This document shows, in pieces, positions 1-12,351 of a DNA stretch of 64,000 bases. The position numbers were made by a program, and so were the translations under genes. The DNA comes from Burkholderia sp. BCC0322 (GTDB lineage Bacteria; Pseudomonadota; Gammaproteobacteria; Burkholderiales; Burkholderiaceae), in the NCBI RefSeq assembly GCF_902833045.1, contig NZ_CADFDU010000002.1:620001-684000 (forward strand), in the 5' to 3' direction. Numbering within the stretch: the first letter of the stretch is position 1; each line of letters opens with the position of its first letter. The notes under the pieces are model-generated. The model was not told the origin of the DNA, made no database searches, and saw only the letters and a list, made by a program, of their open reading frames with translations.

Positions 1-279
1 GATCTTCTGGCTCGAGATGACCGGAGCGACCGGAGCGACCGGCGGTTGCGGTGCTGTAGCGACCAGTGCGCCATCGCACTTCGCATTGGCGGTGGCCGGC
101 GTCCAGAACGCATCGCGCCAGCAGAGCTCGTTCGTACCGTTCATCCACACCCATTCGCCCGTGCCGTTCACCCAGTTGTCATTGACGGCTTGACGCGACG
201 CCGGCACCGACTGTGCCGAAGCGGATGCAGCCATAACTGCGGTAGCTGCAATGAACGCGAGCTTTGAAAGTTTATTCAT
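1..279 (-). CDS. OmpA-family outer membrane protein, N-terminal part only
   Basis: This is the first 93 codons of a gene that runs off the left edge of the window. The product starts with a clear signal peptide (MNKLSKLAFIAATAVMAASA, cleavage near SASA-QSV), followed by a Trp-rich stretch (NDNWVNGTGEWVWMNGT) with two cysteines and then a Pro/Val linker. This layout fits Burkholderia OmpA-like proteins, in which a short N-terminal segment and linker precede a C-terminal peptidoglycan-binding OmpA domain; that domain lies outside the window. The ATG at 279 is preceded by a strong GAGAGGAG ribosome site. A TATACT hexamer on the minus strand (356-361) is a possible -10, but I see no good -35. It is divergent from gyrA. 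The family call is inferred from the N-terminus alone. Confidence 0.7.
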   Translation of the reverse strand, partial: MNKLSKLAFIAATAVMAASASAQSVPASRQAVNDNWVNGTGEWVWMNGTNELCWRDAFWTPATANAKCDGALVATAPQPPVAPVAPVISSQKI

Positions 280-820
280 ATTTCTCCTCTCGAAATTGAG
301 ATTACCGCAGGTTTACTGCGAGCCTGTTGACGGTGACAAGTCATACATTGCTCGAAGTATAACATTGGTGCGGCACAAAAACGCGGCACCGCTCTGTGTA
401 GACTTCGAGCAGCGTCTAACTTTCAGTGCGTTGGCATTTTGCCATATCGTTCCCTTCCTACGAAAAAAAATCCTCCCCACCCTAAGATCGCCTCAGCGTT
501 TGTGGTGCAAGCGCAACACCGGCCTGCCGCAACTTTCAGAGATTGTCAAGAGTGTGATGGCGAAATTGCGCCGATGAATGTATTTGTTTACTCGTGCGCG
601 AGAAACAAGTGCGATGCGATCGCCGGTGGCGCCGAGTCGGGTGCAATTGCGGTGGGTAATTTCCGGCACGTTCGCCGCGGCTGCGATTTTCGCTGTTTAC
701 ATATAGTGGGGGAGGCGAATTGGCGGCTGATGGGCGCATGTTAGAATCTCGCGTTGCGTTGCGCATGCAGCGCCCACGCGAAAGGCGTTCGCCGTCTTCG
801 CTCCGAAACGATACGGATAC
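280..820. other. 541-bp ompA/gyrA divergent intergenic region
   Basis: No convincing gene is visible here. Short open frames in this stretch lack ribosome sites and family features. The left part is noticeably more A+T-rich than the coding sequence around it and probably holds the promoter of the ompA-like gene. The right end carries the candidate gyrA promoter at 720-747. The middle (about 400-700) shows nothing I can name; a small RNA cannot be excluded by reading. Confidence 0.6.
720..747 (+). promoter_or_regulatory. Candidate sigma-70 promoter of gyrA
   Basis: TTGGCG (720-725) and TAGAAT (742-747) are separated by 16 bp. Transcription would start near 754 and leave a leader of about 67 nt before the gyrA ATG. 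Both hexamers are close to consensus, and this is the best pair in the gap. Confidence 0.5.
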
Positions 821-3424
<2,604 letters not shown>

Positions 3425-3507
3425 AGAACGGATGAGACTCTGGCCGCCGCGGGCGTGAAGCGCCGCGGCCGGCGAGCAACCATTCATATTTCCAAAAGGG
3501 AGTGATG

Positions 3508-4107
3508 ATGCAAAAGCAATTCAAGCAACTGGTCCTGCTGGCTGCACTGGTGCCGACGTTCGCGATGGCGCAAGCGCTGTCGAATTCCGCACCGGCACCC
3601 GCCGCGGCAGCTGCGCCGATCGACGCCGACAAGAAGGCAGCGATCAAGGATCTGCTCGACGCGATCGACGCGCCGAAGCTCGTGTCGGCAATCGGCAACA
3701 GCGCCGAAATGCAGGCCAAGCAACTCGTGCCGGCGATCCTGTCGGACGCGCTGTCGGAAAACAAGACGCTGAACGACAAGCAGAAGCAGGCTGCCGTTCC
3801 GACGCTGCAGAAGAACGCGGTGCCGAAGCTGGTTGACGGCGCAGGCAAGGTGTTCGGTACGCAACAGTTCCAGAACGACGCGATGTCGGCTCAGTACGAC
3901 GCATACGCGAAGTACTACAGCACGTCGGAGATCAAGGATCTGACGACGTTCTACAAGAGCCCGACGGGCCGCAAGTTCATCCAGGTTCAGGATCAGGTCG
4001 GTCGCGACGTGGTCAACGGCCTGATGCAGAAGTACATGCCGCAAGCTATCCAGGCAACGCGCACGCAGGCTGACAAGGAAGTCGCAGCAGTCAAGCCGGG
4101 CAAGTAA
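3508..4107 (+). CDS. DUF2059-domain secreted protein
   Basis: Predicted 199-residue exported protein of unknown function. A signal peptide (MQKQFKQLVLLAALVPTFAMA, cleavage before QAL) is followed by an Ala/Pro linker and a mostly helical mature domain with the DUF2059 pattern (YYSTSEIKDLTTFYKSPTGRKF), a motif common in periplasmic proteins of Proteobacteria. There are two consecutive ATGs; 3508 is preferred because AAAGGGAG sits five bases upstream of it, whereas 3505 is too close. The gene stands alone between gyrA and serC and is followed by two successive terminator hairpins. It has no assigned biochemical role. Confidence 0.85.
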   Translation: MQKQFKQLVLLAALVPTFAMAQALSNSAPAPAAAAAPIDADKKAAIKDLLDAIDAPKLVSAIGNSAEMQAKQLVPAILSDALSENKTLNDKQKQAAVPTLQKNAVPKLVDGAGKVFGTQQFQNDAMSAQYDAYAKYYSTSEIKDLTTFYKSPTGRKFIQVQDQVGRDVVNGLMQKYMPQAIQATRTQADKEVAAVKPGK

Positions 4108-4125
4108 AGCCGTCCAGGCACGCCC

Positions 4126-4146
4126 CCCGGCCGTTCGGCCGGGTTT
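4126..4146 (+). terminator. Intrinsic terminator after the DUF2059 gene
   Basis: CCCGGCC and GGCCGGG arms around a GTTC loop are followed by TTT. The hairpin lies 19 bases after the stop codon; the short U-run makes it modest on its own. Confidence 0.7.
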
Positions 4147-4171
4147 GGCGGGAGCCTGGCTACAGTGCGAT

Positions 4172-4211
4172 AATGGCCGTTTGCGCGCGAGCGCAAACGG
4201 CCATTTCTTTT
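4172..4211 (+). terminator. Strong intrinsic terminator upstream of serC
   Basis: A perfect 15-bp stem (4172-4186 with 4191-4205, loop GCGA) is followed by TCTTTT. It is a second barrier between the DUF2059 gene and serC, so serC should have its own promoter between about 4212 and 4263. Confidence 0.85.
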
Positions 4212-4263
4212 CTGGCGCGTTCCGCCGGCGGCGAGCCGGTCGCGTCCCTCCGAGGTTTTCACG

Positions 4264-5346
4264 ATGCGCGTCTTTAATTTCTCCGCCGGCCCTGCGGCGA
4301 TGCCCGAGGAAGTGCTGCGGCAAGCTGCCGACGAGATGCTCGACTGGCACGGCAGCGGCATGAGCGTGATGGAGATGAGCCATCGCGGCAAGGAATTCAT
4401 GTCGATCCACGAGGCCGCGCTGACCGACCTGCGCGACCTGCTCGGCGTGCCGGCCAGTCACCGGATCCTGTTCCTGCAGGGGGGCGGTATCGCGGAAAAC
4501 GCGATCGTGCCGATGAACCTGCTCGGGTCGCGCAAGACGGCCGACTTCGTCGTCACGGGCTCGTGGTCGCAGAAGTCGTTCAGCGAAGCGAAGAAATACG
4601 GTACGCCGCATCTCGCCGCGACCGGCAAGACCGAAGACGGCTTCACGCGTGCGCCCGCGCGCGCGGAATGGCAGCTGTCGGACGATCCGGCGTACGTGCA
4701 TCTGTGCACCAACGAGACGATCGACGGCGTCGAGACGTTCGAGATTCCCGATCTCGGTGACGTACCGCTGGTCGCGGACGTCTCGTCGCACATCCTGTCG
4801 CGTCCGATGGACGTCGCGAAGTACGGCGTGCTGTTCGGCGGCGCGCAGAAGAACATCGGGATGGCCGGCGTGACGCTCGTGATCGTGCGCGAGGATCTGC
4901 TCGACCGCGCGCTGTCGATCTGCCCGTCCGCGTTCGAATGGAAGACCATCGCCGCGAACAACTCGCTGTACAACACGCCGCCCACCTATGCGATCTACAT
5001 CGCGGGCCTGGTATTCCAGTGGCTGAAGCGGCAGGGTGGCCTCGAAGCGATCGAGGCCCGCAATATCGAAAAAGCGAAGCTGCTCTACGACACGATCGAT
5101 GCGAGCAGTTTCTATCTGAACAAGGTCGAGCCGGCAGCGCGTTCGCGGATGAACGTGCCGTTTTTCCTGGCCGACGAAACGCGCAACGAAGACTTCCTTG
5201 CCGGCGCAAAGGCGCGCGGGCTGCTGCAGCTGAAGGGCCACAAGTCCGTCGGTGGCATGCGGGCGTCGATCTACAACGCGGTGCCGCTCGAGGGCGTGAA
5301 AGCGCTCGTCGAGTACATGAAGGACTTCGAGCAGCGCGGCGCCTGA
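4264..5346 (+). CDS. serC: Phosphoserine aminotransferase
   Basis: PLP enzyme that converts 3-phosphohydroxypyruvate to 3-phosphoserine in serine synthesis; it also acts in pyridoxine synthesis in many bacteria. The 360-residue length matches the family. The start [18 protein letters not shown] is diagnostic, and the PLP lysine is Lys196 in [17 protein letters not shown] ribosome site precedes the ATG. It is followed after 33 bp by pheA, in the serine/aromatic supra-operon order typical of beta-proteobacteria. Confidence 0.97.
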   Translation: MRVFNFSAGPAAMPEEVLRQAADEMLDWHGSGMSVMEMSHRGKEFMSIHEAALTDLRDLLGVPASHRILFLQGGGIAENAIVPMNLLGSRKTADFVVTGSWSQKSFSEAKKYGTPHLAATGKTEDGFTRAPARAEWQLSDDPAYVHLCTNETIDGVETFEIPDLGDVPLVADVSSHILSRPMDVAKYGVLFGGAQKNIGMAGVTLVIVREDLLDRALSICPSAFEWKTIAANNSLYNTPPTYAIYIAGLVFQWLKRQGGLEAIEARNIEKAKLLYDTIDASSFYLNKVEPAARSRMNVPFFLADETRNEDFLAGAKARGLLQLKGHKSVGGMRASIYNAVPLEGVKALVEYMKDFEQRGA

Positions 5347-5379
5347 CGGCGGCGCTGTTCAAACAGCACGGCAAAACGC

Positions 5380-6462
5380 ATGGACGACGAACTGAATTCC
5401 CGCCTGAAACCGCTGCGTGATCGCATCGATGCGATCGACGCGCAGCTGATCGCGCTCCTGAACCAGCGCGCCGCGGTGGCGCTGGAGGTGGGCGAGGTCA
5501 AGAAGCATTTCAACGCGCCGGTGTTTCGGCCGGAGCGCGAGCTGCAGGTGATCGCGCGGCTGCAGGACATGAGCGCGGGGCCGCTCGCGAGCGAGCACAT
5601 CAGCGCCATCTGGCGCGAGATCATGGCCGCCAGCCGTGCACTCGAGCAGACGATCCACGTCGCGTTCCTCGGGCCGGTCGGCACGTACAGCGAGCAGGCG
5701 ATGCTCGAGTACTTTGGCCAGTCGATCGAAGGGCTGCCGTGCCCGTCGATCGACGAGGTGTTCCGCTCGGTCGAGGCCGGTGCGTCCGCATTCGGCATTG
5801 CGCCGGTCGAGAACTCGACCGAAGGCGCCGTGTCGCGAACGCTCGACCTGCTGCTGCAGACACAACTGCTGATCAGCGGCGAGCTCGCGCTCCCGATCCA
5901 TCACAACCTGCTGACGCAGAGCGGCACGCTCGACGGCGTGAAACGCGTCTGTGCGCATGCGCAGGCGCTCGCGCAATGCCAGCAGTGGCTCGCAGCGAAT
6001 GCACCGCAGCTCGAGCGGCAGGCGGTAGCGAGCAACGCGGAGGCCGCGCGTCTCGCGGCGGCCGATCCGACCGTCGCGGCGATCGCGGGCGACCGCGCGG
6101 CCGCGCACTACGGCTTGCAGATCGCGTTTTCGCTGATCCAGGACGATCCGCACAACCGCACGCGCTTCGTGATCATCGGCAAGCAGCCGGCGGGGCAAAG
6201 CGGTCACGACCAGACGTCGCTGATCGTGTCGGTGAAGAACGAGCCGGGCGCCGTATTCAAGCTGCTCGAGCCGCTCGCACGGCACGGCGTGTCGATGACG
6301 CGCTTCGAGTCGCGCCCGGCGCGCGTCGGCACATGGGAGTACTACTTCTACATCGACATCGAAGGGCATCGGGACGATGCGGCAGTCGCGGCCGCGCTCG
6401 CGGAACTCGGCCAGAAGGCCGCGTTCCTGAAGATACTCGGTTCGTATCCGCGCGCACGCTGA
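5380..6462 (+). CDS. pheA: Bifunctional chorismate mutase/prephenate dehydratase (P-protein)
   Basis: Converts chorismate to prephenate and then to phenylpyruvate in phenylalanine synthesis. The 360-residue protein has an N-terminal AroQ chorismate mutase domain (about 1-90, DRIDAIDAQLIALLNQRA), a prephenate dehydratase domain (starting VAFLGPVGTYSEQA, with the conserved TRF in NRTRFVIIG) and a C-terminal ACT domain (NEPGAVFKLLEPLARHGVSM, then ESRP) that normally binds phenylalanine for feedback inhibition. The 33-bp spacing after serC suggests cotranscription. No strong ribosome site precedes the ATG at 5380. Confidence 0.97.
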   Translation: MDDELNSRLKPLRDRIDAIDAQLIALLNQRAAVALEVGEVKKHFNAPVFRPERELQVIARLQDMSAGPLASEHISAIWREIMAASRALEQTIHVAFLGPVGTYSEQAMLEYFGQSIEGLPCPSIDEVFRSVEAGASAFGIAPVENSTEGAVSRTLDLLLQTQLLISGELALPIHHNLLTQSGTLDGVKRVCAHAQALAQCQQWLAANAPQLERQAVASNAEAARLAAADPTVAAIAGDRAAAHYGLQIAFSLIQDDPHNRTRFVIIGKQPAGQSGHDQTSLIVSVKNEPGAVFKLLEPLARHGVSMTRFESRPARVGTWEYYFYIDIEGHRDDAAVAAALAELGQKAAFLKILGSYPRAR

Positions 6463-6648
6463 TGCGCGGCGGCCCGTCGCCTGTTCGCGCAGGCGTTGGG
6501 GCCAGGCGGGCAGGGCAGGCCGGTCGGCGCTGCCGAAGGCGGGTTCGGGCAGCATCCGGCGCAGGTTGTGCCGGATGCGGGCCCGTTGCCCGGAATCTGG
6601 AATTCCGCGTGGCGGGCGTCGTCCCGCGCGCGTAACTTGGCTCTTGTC

Positions 6649-7575
6649 GTGTCAGGCTTTGCATTCAACAAACTGGTCATCTTCGGCGTCGGCCTGATCG
6701 GCGGATCGCTGGCCCGCGCACTGCGCGAGCGCGCGCCAGGCGGCGCGGGCGAGGTTGTCGGCGTGGGTCGTTCACGTACTTCGGTCGAGCGTGCGCTTGC
6801 GCTCGGCGTGATCGACCGAGCGGCGGCGCTCGACGACGACGTGCAATTGCGTGACGCGCTCGCAGGCGCCGATCTCGTGCTGCTGGCGGCGCCCGTCGCG
6901 CAGACGGGGCCGTTGCTCGCACGCATCGCGCCGTGGCTTGAAGTGGCGACGATCGTCACCGATGCGGGCAGCACCAAGTCCGATGTCGTCGCGGCCGCGC
7001 GCGAAGCGCTCGGTGCGCGGATCGCGCAGTTCGTGCCGGGGCATCCGATCGCTGGTCGCGAGTCGAGCGGCGTCGAGGCCGCGTTGCCGGATCTGTACGT
7101 CGGCCGCAACGTCGTGCTGTGCCCGCTGTCGGAGAACGCAACCGAATCGGTCGCGCGGATCGACGCAATGTGGCGCGCAACCGGCGCCGACGTGCGTACG
7201 ATGAGCACGGAGCAGCACGATCGCGTGTTTGCGTCGATCAGCCATCTGCCGCACGTGTTGTCGTTCGCGCTCGTCGAACAGATCCTCGGCGAGGCCGACG
7301 CGGAACTGAAATTCTCGTACGCGGCGGGCGGCTTCCGCGATTTCACGCGCATCGCGGCGTCGAGCCCGGAGATGTGGCGCGACGTGTGCGTCGCGAACCG
7401 CGCGGCGCTGCTCGACGAACTCGATGGCTATACGCGCGTGCTCGCGCGGCTGCGCGCGGCGATCGACGTCGGCGACGGCGCGGCCCTCGAAGTGGTGTTC
7501 ACGCGCTCGCGCGCGGCGCGCAAGGCATGGCAGGAGCGCGGTGGTGCGCCCGCTGCCGAACCGGTCAAGAAATAA
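6649..7575 (+). CDS. tyrA: Prephenate dehydrogenase
   Basis: NAD(P)-dependent oxidative decarboxylation of prephenate to 4-hydroxyphenylpyruvate for tyrosine synthesis. The N-terminal Rossmann fold begins almost at once ([18 protein letters not shown]), and the conserved prephenate dehydrogenase region includes [14 protein letters not shown] and [19 protein letters not shown]. About 308 residues; there is no chorismate mutase domain, so it is the monofunctional type. The start is uncertain: I chose the GTG at 6649 just before the conserved region. An in-frame ATG at 6496 would add 51 Gly/Pro/Arg-rich residues that look non-coding. It lies 13 bp upstream of aroA; the two are fused in some pseudomonads. 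Confidence 0.93.
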   Translation: MSGFAFNKLVIFGVGLIGGSLARALRERAPGGAGEVVGVGRSRTSVERALALGVIDRAAALDDDVQLRDALAGADLVLLAAPVAQTGPLLARIAPWLEVATIVTDAGSTKSDVVAAAREALGARIAQFVPGHPIAGRESSGVEAALPDLYVGRNVVLCPLSENATESVARIDAMWRATGADVRTMSTEQHDRVFASISHLPHVLSFALVEQILGEADAELKFSYAAGGFRDFTRIAASSPEMWRDVCVANRAALLDELDGYTRVLARLRAAIDVGDGAALEVVFTRSRAARKAWQERGGAPAAEPVKK

Positions 7576-7588
7576 CAGGACGATTCCC

Positions 7589-8893
7589 ATGGACTATCTC
7601 GATCTCGGCCCGTACTCCAGCGCATCGGGCACCGTGCGCCTGCCCGGCTCGAAGAGCATTTCGAACCGCGTGCTGCTGCTCGCGGCGCTTGCCGAAGGCG
7701 AAACGACGATCACCAACCTGCTCGACTCCGACGACACGCGCGTAATGCTCGACGCGCTCGGCAAGCTCGGGGTGAAGCTCGCGCGCGATGGCGACACCTG
7801 TGTCGTCACGGGCACGCGCGGCGCATTCACCGCGAAGACGGCCGACCTGTTCCTCGGCAACGCGGGCACGGCCGTGCGGCCGCTGACTGCCGCGCTCGCG
7901 GTGAACGGCGGCGACTATCGCGTGCACGGCGTGCCGCGCATGCACGAGCGGCCGATCGGCGATCTCGTCGACGGCCTGCGGCAGATCGGCGCGCAGATCG
8001 ACTACGAGCTGAACAAAGGCTACCCGCCGCTGCGGATCAAGCCCGCGAACATTTCCGTCGACGCGCCGATCCGCGTGCGCGGCGACGTGTCGAGCCAGTT
8101 CCTCACGGCGCTGCTGATGACGCTGCCGCTCGTGAAGGCGAAGGACGGCAAGATCGTCGTCGAGGTCGACGGCGAGCTGATCTCGAAGCCGTACATCGAC
8201 ATCACGATCCGGCTGATGGAGCGCTTCGGCGTGACCGTCGAGCGCGACGGCTGGCAGCGCTTCGTCGTGCCGGCCGGCGTCCGCTACCGGTCGCCGGGGC
8301 GGATCATGGTCGAGGGCGATGCGTCGTCCGCATCGTACTTCCTCGCGGCCGGCGCACTTGGCGGCGGCCCGCTGCGCGTCGAAGGCGTGGGGCGGGCGAG
8401 CATCCAGGGTGACGTCGGTTTCGCGAATGCGCTGATGCAGATGGGCGCGAACGTGACGATGGGCGACGACTGGATCGACGTGCGCGGTATCGGCCACGAC
8501 CACGGCAAGCTCGAGCCGATCGACATGGACTTCAACCTGATCCCCGATGCGGCGATGACCATTGCGGTCGCGGCGCTGTTCGCGAGCGGCACGAGCACGC
8601 TGCGCAACATCGCGAGCTGGCGCGTGAAGGAAACGGACCGCATCGCCGCGATGGCGACCGAGTTGCGCAAGGTCGGCGCGATCGTCGAGGAAGGCCCTGA
8701 CTACCTCGTCGTCACGCCGCCGGAAAAGCTCACGCCGAACGCGGCGATCGACACGTACGACGATCACCGGATGGCGATGTGCTTCTCGCTCGTCAGCCTG
8801 GGCGGCGTGCCCGTGCGGATCAACGATCCGAAGTGCGTCGGCAAGACGTTCCCCGACTATTTCGACCGCTTCGCCGCGCTCGCCAAAGCCTGA
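7589..8893 (+). CDS. aroA: 3-phosphoshikimate 1-carboxyvinyltransferase (EPSP synthase)
   Basis: Sixth step of the shikimate pathway: transfers enolpyruvate from PEP to shikimate-3-phosphate. The 434-residue protein shows class I family motifs: [20 protein letters not shown] at the N-terminus, [16 protein letters not shown] in the middle, and the late [10 protein letters not shown] and [14 protein letters not shown] segments. The ATG at 7589 begins [14 protein letters not shown]; the longer open frame upstream overlaps tyrA and is not coding. It lies between tyrA and cmk at short spacings, consistent with one transcript. Confidence 0.97.
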   Translation: MDYLDLGPYSSASGTVRLPGSKSISNRVLLLAALAEGETTITNLLDSDDTRVMLDALGKLGVKLARDGDTCVVTGTRGAFTAKTADLFLGNAGTAVRPLTAALAVNGGDYRVHGVPRMHERPIGDLVDGLRQIGAQIDYELNKGYPPLRIKPANISVDAPIRVRGDVSSQFLTALLMTLPLVKAKDGKIVVEVDGELISKPYIDITIRLMERFGVTVERDGWQRFVVPAGVRYRSPGRIMVEGDASSASYFLAAGALGGGPLRVEGVGRASIQGDVGFANALMQMGANVTMGDDWIDVRGIGHDHGKLEPIDMDFNLIPDAAMTIAVAALFASGTSTLRNIASWRVKETDRIAAMATELRKVGAIVEEGPDYLVVTPPEKLTPNAAIDTYDDHRMAMCFSLVSLGGVPVRINDPKCVGKTFPDYFDRFAALAKA

Positions 8894-8906
8894 CCCATTT
8901 GTTCCG

Positions 8907-9593
8907 ATGAAATCGACCCGACCCTTTCACCCGACTCCCGTCATCACGATCGACGGCCCGACTGCTTCCGGCAAGGGCACCGTCGCCGCGCTCGTCGCCG
9001 CGCACCTTGGCTTCCACTTGCTCGACAGCGGCGCGCTGTACCGGCTGGCCGCGCTCGCGAGCGTGCGCTACGGCATTGACGCGGAGGACGTCGACGCGCT
9101 GGTGAAACTGATCGACGATCTCCACATCACGTTCCGCGAGGGCTGCGCGCAGCTCGACGGCGTCGATGTGTCGAACGACATCCGCGCTGAAGCGGTCGGC
9201 AACCGCGCATCGGCGATTGCCGTGCACGGGCCCGTGCGCACCGCGCTCGTCGCGCGCCAGCGCGCGTTCCGCAAGACGCCAGGCCTCGTCGCGGACGGGC
9301 GCGACATGGGCACCGTGATCTTCCCGGACGCCGTGCTGAAGGTGTTCCTGACGGCGAGCGCCGAGGCGCGCGCGACCAGACGGCATAAGCAATTGATGCA
9401 AAAAGGTTTTTCTGCTAATATAGATGACTTGCTCCGGGATCTTCGTGACCGTGACGCGCGCGACAGCAATCGCGCGGCCGCACCGCTGAAGCCCGCGGCA
9501 GATGCCAAGCTGCTCGATACGTCGGCACTTTCGGTCGACGAAGCAGTCGATCAGGTGCTGCAGTGGTATCGCGCGCTCGGTCAGCCCGCCTGA
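8907..9593 (+). CDS. cmk: Cytidylate kinase
   Basis: Phosphorylates CMP and dCMP with ATP. The 228-residue protein starts with the P-loop GPTASGKGT shortly after the N-terminus and carries the family segments [13 protein letters not shown] and [24 protein letters not shown]. It follows aroA by 13 bp and precedes rpsA, the widely conserved aroA-cmk-rpsA order. A small hairpin (GCCCGCC 9584-9590 with GGCGGGC 9597-9603) brackets its stop codon but lacks a U-run, so read-through into rpsA is likely. Confidence 0.96.
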   Translation: MKSTRPFHPTPVITIDGPTASGKGTVAALVAAHLGFHLLDSGALYRLAALASVRYGIDAEDVDALVKLIDDLHITFREGCAQLDGVDVSNDIRAEAVGNRASAIAVHGPVRTALVARQRAFRKTPGLVADGRDMGTVIFPDAVLKVFLTASAEARATRRHKQLMQKGFSANIDDLLRDLRDRDARDSNRAAAPLKPAADAKLLDTSALSVDEAVDQVLQWYRALGQPA

Positions 9594-9735
9594 GAAGGCG
9601 GGCAGCGGTAGGTGCCCCGCGTCGCAAGCGCGGAGCGTGTTTCGAACCCTTAACCCCGTGTGGTCTTCGATCTGGCCCTTTCAGCCTGCCATTCCGGCCG
9701 GCGTGGCACAGCGAGCCATGCACAATCAGATTTTT

Positions 9736-11448
9736 ATGTCCGACCTGCAAACCTCCAACCCGAATACTGAATCTTTCGCGGCTCTGTTCGAAGAGTCGCT
9801 GACCCGCCAAGACATGCGCGCCGGCGAAGTGATTTCCGCCGAAGTCGTGCGCGTCGACCACAACTTCGTGGTCGTCAATGCAGGCCTGAAGTCCGAGGCT
9901 TACATTCCGATCGAGGAATTCCTGAACGATCAGGGCGAGGTTGAGGTGCAGTCGGGCGATTTCGTGTCCGTCGCGATCGACGCACTCGAAAACGGCTACG
10001 GCGATACGATCCTGTCGCGCGACAAGGCGAAGCGCCTTGCATCGTGGCTGTCGCTGGAAAAGGCTCTCGACAACAACGAACTCGTCACCGGCACGATCAC
10101 CGGCAAGGTGAAGGGCGGCATGACCGTGATGGTCAACGGCATCCGCGCGTTCCTGCCGGGTTCGCTGGTCGACACGCGTCCGGTCAAGGACACGACCCCG
10201 TACGAAGGCAAGACGCTCGAGTTCCGCGTGATCAAGCTCGATCGCAAGCGTAACAACGTCGTGCTGTCGCGTCGTGCAGTGATCGAAGCAACGCAAGGCG
10301 AAGAGCGCGCGAAGCTGCTCGAGACGCTGAAGGAAGGCGCGATCGTCAACGGCGTGGTCAAGAACATCACCGACTACGGCGCGTTCGTCGACCTCGGCGG
10401 CATCGACGGCCTGCTGCACATCACCGACATCGCATGGCGTCGTGTGCGTCACCCGAGCGAAGTCCTGTCGGTTGGCCAGGAAGTCACCGCGAAGATCCTC
10501 AAGTTCGACCAAGAGAAGAACCGCGTGTCGCTGGGCATCAAGCAACTGGGCGACGATCCGTGGGAAGGCATCTCGCGCCGTTACCCGTCGGGCACGCGCC
10601 TGTTCGGCAAGGTCACGAACATCACCGACTACGGCGCATTCGTCGAAGTGGAATCGGGCATCGAAGGCCTCGTCCACGTGTCGGAAATGGACTGGACCAA
10701 CAAGAACGTTGCTCCGTCGAAGGTTGTCCAGCTGGGCGACGAAGTCGAAGTCATGGTCCTCGAGATCGACGAAGACCGTCGTCGTATCAGCCTCGGCATG
10801 AAGCAGTGCAAGCCGAATCCGTGGGATGACTTCAGCCGCAACTTCAAGAAGGGCGACAAGATCACGGGCGCAATCAAGTCGATCACCGACTTCGGCGTGT
10901 TCATCGGTCTGCCTGGCGGCATCGACGGCTTGGTTCACCTGTCGGACCTGTCGTGGAGCGAAGCTGGCGAAGAAGCTGTTCGCAAGTACAAGAAGGGCGA
11001 CGAAGTCGAAGCCATCGTGCTCGGTATCGACGTCGAGAAGGAACGTATTTCGCTCGGCATCAAGCAGCTCGAAGGCGACCCGTTCAGCAACTACGTTGCA
11101 ATGAACGACAAGGGCTCGATCGTCGACGGTGTCGTGAAGACGGTCGATGCGAAGGGTGCGGTCGTTACGCTGACGGGCGACATCGAAGGCTACCTGCGCG
11201 CATCGGAAATCTCGCAGGATCGCGTCGAAGACGCACGCAACGTGCTGAAGGAAGGCGACAAGGTCAACGCGATGGTGATCAACATCGATCGCAAGTCGCG
11301 CGGCATCAACCTGTCGATCAAGGCGAAGGATTCGGCTGAACAACAGGAAGCGATCCGCGGCCTGCAGTCGGACTCGAGCGCTGCTGCGACCGGTACGACC
11401 AACCTCGGCGCGCTGCTGAAGGCGAAGCTCGACGGCCAGAACCAGTAA
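9736..11448 (+). CDS. rpsA: 30S ribosomal protein S1
   Basis: mRNA-binding protein of the small subunit, needed to initiate translation on structured or poorly Shine-Dalgarno-marked messages. The 570-residue chain has six S1 OB-fold repeats, recognisable by recurring [19 protein letters not shown]-like segments (third and later repeats), matching the usual six-domain form. The start is taken as ATG 9736 ([20 protein letters not shown]); an in-frame ATG at 9718 is possible. Neither has a good Shine-Dalgarno, in keeping with the known autoregulated, S1-dependent rpsA start in E. coli. Codon use here is the highly-expressed type. Confidence 0.97.
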   Translation: MSDLQTSNPNTESFAALFEESLTRQDMRAGEVISAEVVRVDHNFVVVNAGLKSEAYIPIEEFLNDQGEVEVQSGDFVSVAIDALENGYGDTILSRDKAKRLASWLSLEKALDNNELVTGTITGKVKGGMTVMVNGIRAFLPGSLVDTRPVKDTTPYEGKTLEFRVIKLDRKRNNVVLSRRAVIEATQGEERAKLLETLKEGAIVNGVVKNITDYGAFVDLGGIDGLLHITDIAWRRVRHPSEVLSVGQEVTAKILKFDQEKNRVSLGIKQLGDDPWEGISRRYPSGTRLFGKVTNITDYGAFVEVESGIEGLVHVSEMDWTNKNVAPSKVVQLGDEVEVMVLEIDEDRRRISLGMKQCKPNPWDDFSRNFKKGDKITGAIKSITDFGVFIGLPGGIDGLVHLSDLSWSEAGEEAVRKYKKGDEVEAIVLGIDVEKERISLGIKQLEGDPFSNYVAMNDKGSIVDGVVKTVDAKGAVVTLTGDIEGYLRASEISQDRVEDARNVLKEGDKVNAMVINIDRKSRGINLSIKAKDSAEQQEAIRGLQSDSSAAATGTTNLGALLKAKLDGQNQ

Positions 11449-11470
11449 GCCTCACGAGGTCTGCTGAAGT

Positions 11471-11794
11471 ATGACCAAATCCGAGTTGGTCGCGCAGCTG
11501 GCATCGCGATTTCCGCAACTTGTCCTCAAGGATGCGGATTTCGCGGTGAAAACGATGCTCGATGCGATGTCCGACGCCCTGGCGAAAGGGCATCGCATTG
11601 AAATTCGGGGTTTCGGCAGCTTTGGCCTCAACCGTCGCCCGGCGCGCGTCGGACGCAACCCGAAGTCAGGGGAGAAAGTGCAGGTGCCCGAGAAGTTCGT
11701 GCCGCACTTCAAGCCTGGCAAGGAATTGCGGGAACGCGTCGACGGCCGCGCCGGTGAACCGCTGAAGGCTGACGATCCGGACGACGAGCGTTGA
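11471..11794 (+). CDS. ihfB: Integration host factor beta subunit
   Basis: DNA-bending nucleoid protein that forms a heterodimer with IhfA. The 107-residue protein shows the HU/IHF fold: [17 protein letters not shown] at the N-terminus, the [26 protein letters not shown] arm region and the [12 protein letters not shown]-terminus, with a short acidic tail. It lies directly downstream of rpsA (22 bp), the conserved location that identifies the beta subunit. A strong terminator follows. Confidence 0.96.
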   Translation: MTKSELVAQLASRFPQLVLKDADFAVKTMLDAMSDALAKGHRIEIRGFGSFGLNRRPARVGRNPKSGEKVQVPEKFVPHFKPGKELRERVDGRAGEPLKADDPDDER

Positions 11795-11840
11795 GCGTCA
11801 TCCGGTTTGCCCGGAACCCATCCGGCGAAGGCTGAAAAGA

Positions 11841-11866
11841 AAAGCGCCCCTTGCGGGCGCTTTTTT
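11841..11866 (+). terminator. Intrinsic terminator after ihfB
   Basis: AAAGCGCCC and GGGCGCTTT arms flank a four- to six-base loop (CTTG between the outermost C-G pair) and are followed by a six-T run. It ends the aroA-cmk-rpsA-ihfB transcript. Confidence 0.9.
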
Positions 11867-12004
11867 CATTTTCGGCGATCGCCGCGCAACGGGTGCGCGC
11901 AGGATCTGCGCAGGCGCGGAAACGCATCCTTTACAATACGGGTCGATTCGGTGCGGCGAAGGGGAGTCGCGCGCCGCGGCAAACCTCAACAAAGAGAGGG
12001 CTTC

Positions 12005-12298
12005 ATGAAGTTTATCGTCTGGCTGATCCGGGTATTGGTGTTCGTACTGCTGCTGGTGCTTGCGCTGGCCAATACGCAAACCGCGACGCTGAATTTCGTT
12101 GCCGGCTATTCGTGGCAAGCGCCGCTGATCCTGATCGGCCTCGCGTTCTTCGCCGTGGGGCTGCTGGCCGGCCTGCTGTCCGCGCTGCCTTCGATCTTTC
12201 GCGTGCGTCTCGAGAACGGGCGCCTGAAGCGCGATCTGCGTGCGGCACGCGAAACGCCGGCCGTCATCGACCAGCCGCCGATGCCGCCCGTCATTTAA
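12005..12298 (+). CDS. lapA: LapA-family inner-membrane protein (DUF1049)
   Basis: Small membrane protein of 97 residues with two predicted transmembrane helices (about residues 3-22 and 40-62) joined by a short periplasmic loop and followed by a basic cytoplasmic tail (RVRLENGRLKRDLRAARE), the LapA layout. In E. coli LapA works next to LapB at the inner membrane in lipopolysaccharide assembly. The ATG at 12005 follows AGAGAGGGC. The partner lapB follows after 53 bp. Confidence 0.88.
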   Translation: MKFIVWLIRVLVFVLLLVLALANTQTATLNFVAGYSWQAPLILIGLAFFAVGLLAGLLSALPSIFRVRLENGRLKRDLRAARETPAVIDQPPMPPVI

Positions 12299-12351
12299 CA
12301 CGGACGCCGCGCGATAATCGCGCGGTTTTCGTCTCTGCTTCGATATTTCGC

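Noticed and set aside
9415-11343. A 642-residue frame opposite rpsA.
   Set aside because: Same cause: it mirrors the S1 repeats of rpsA and shows no protein family.
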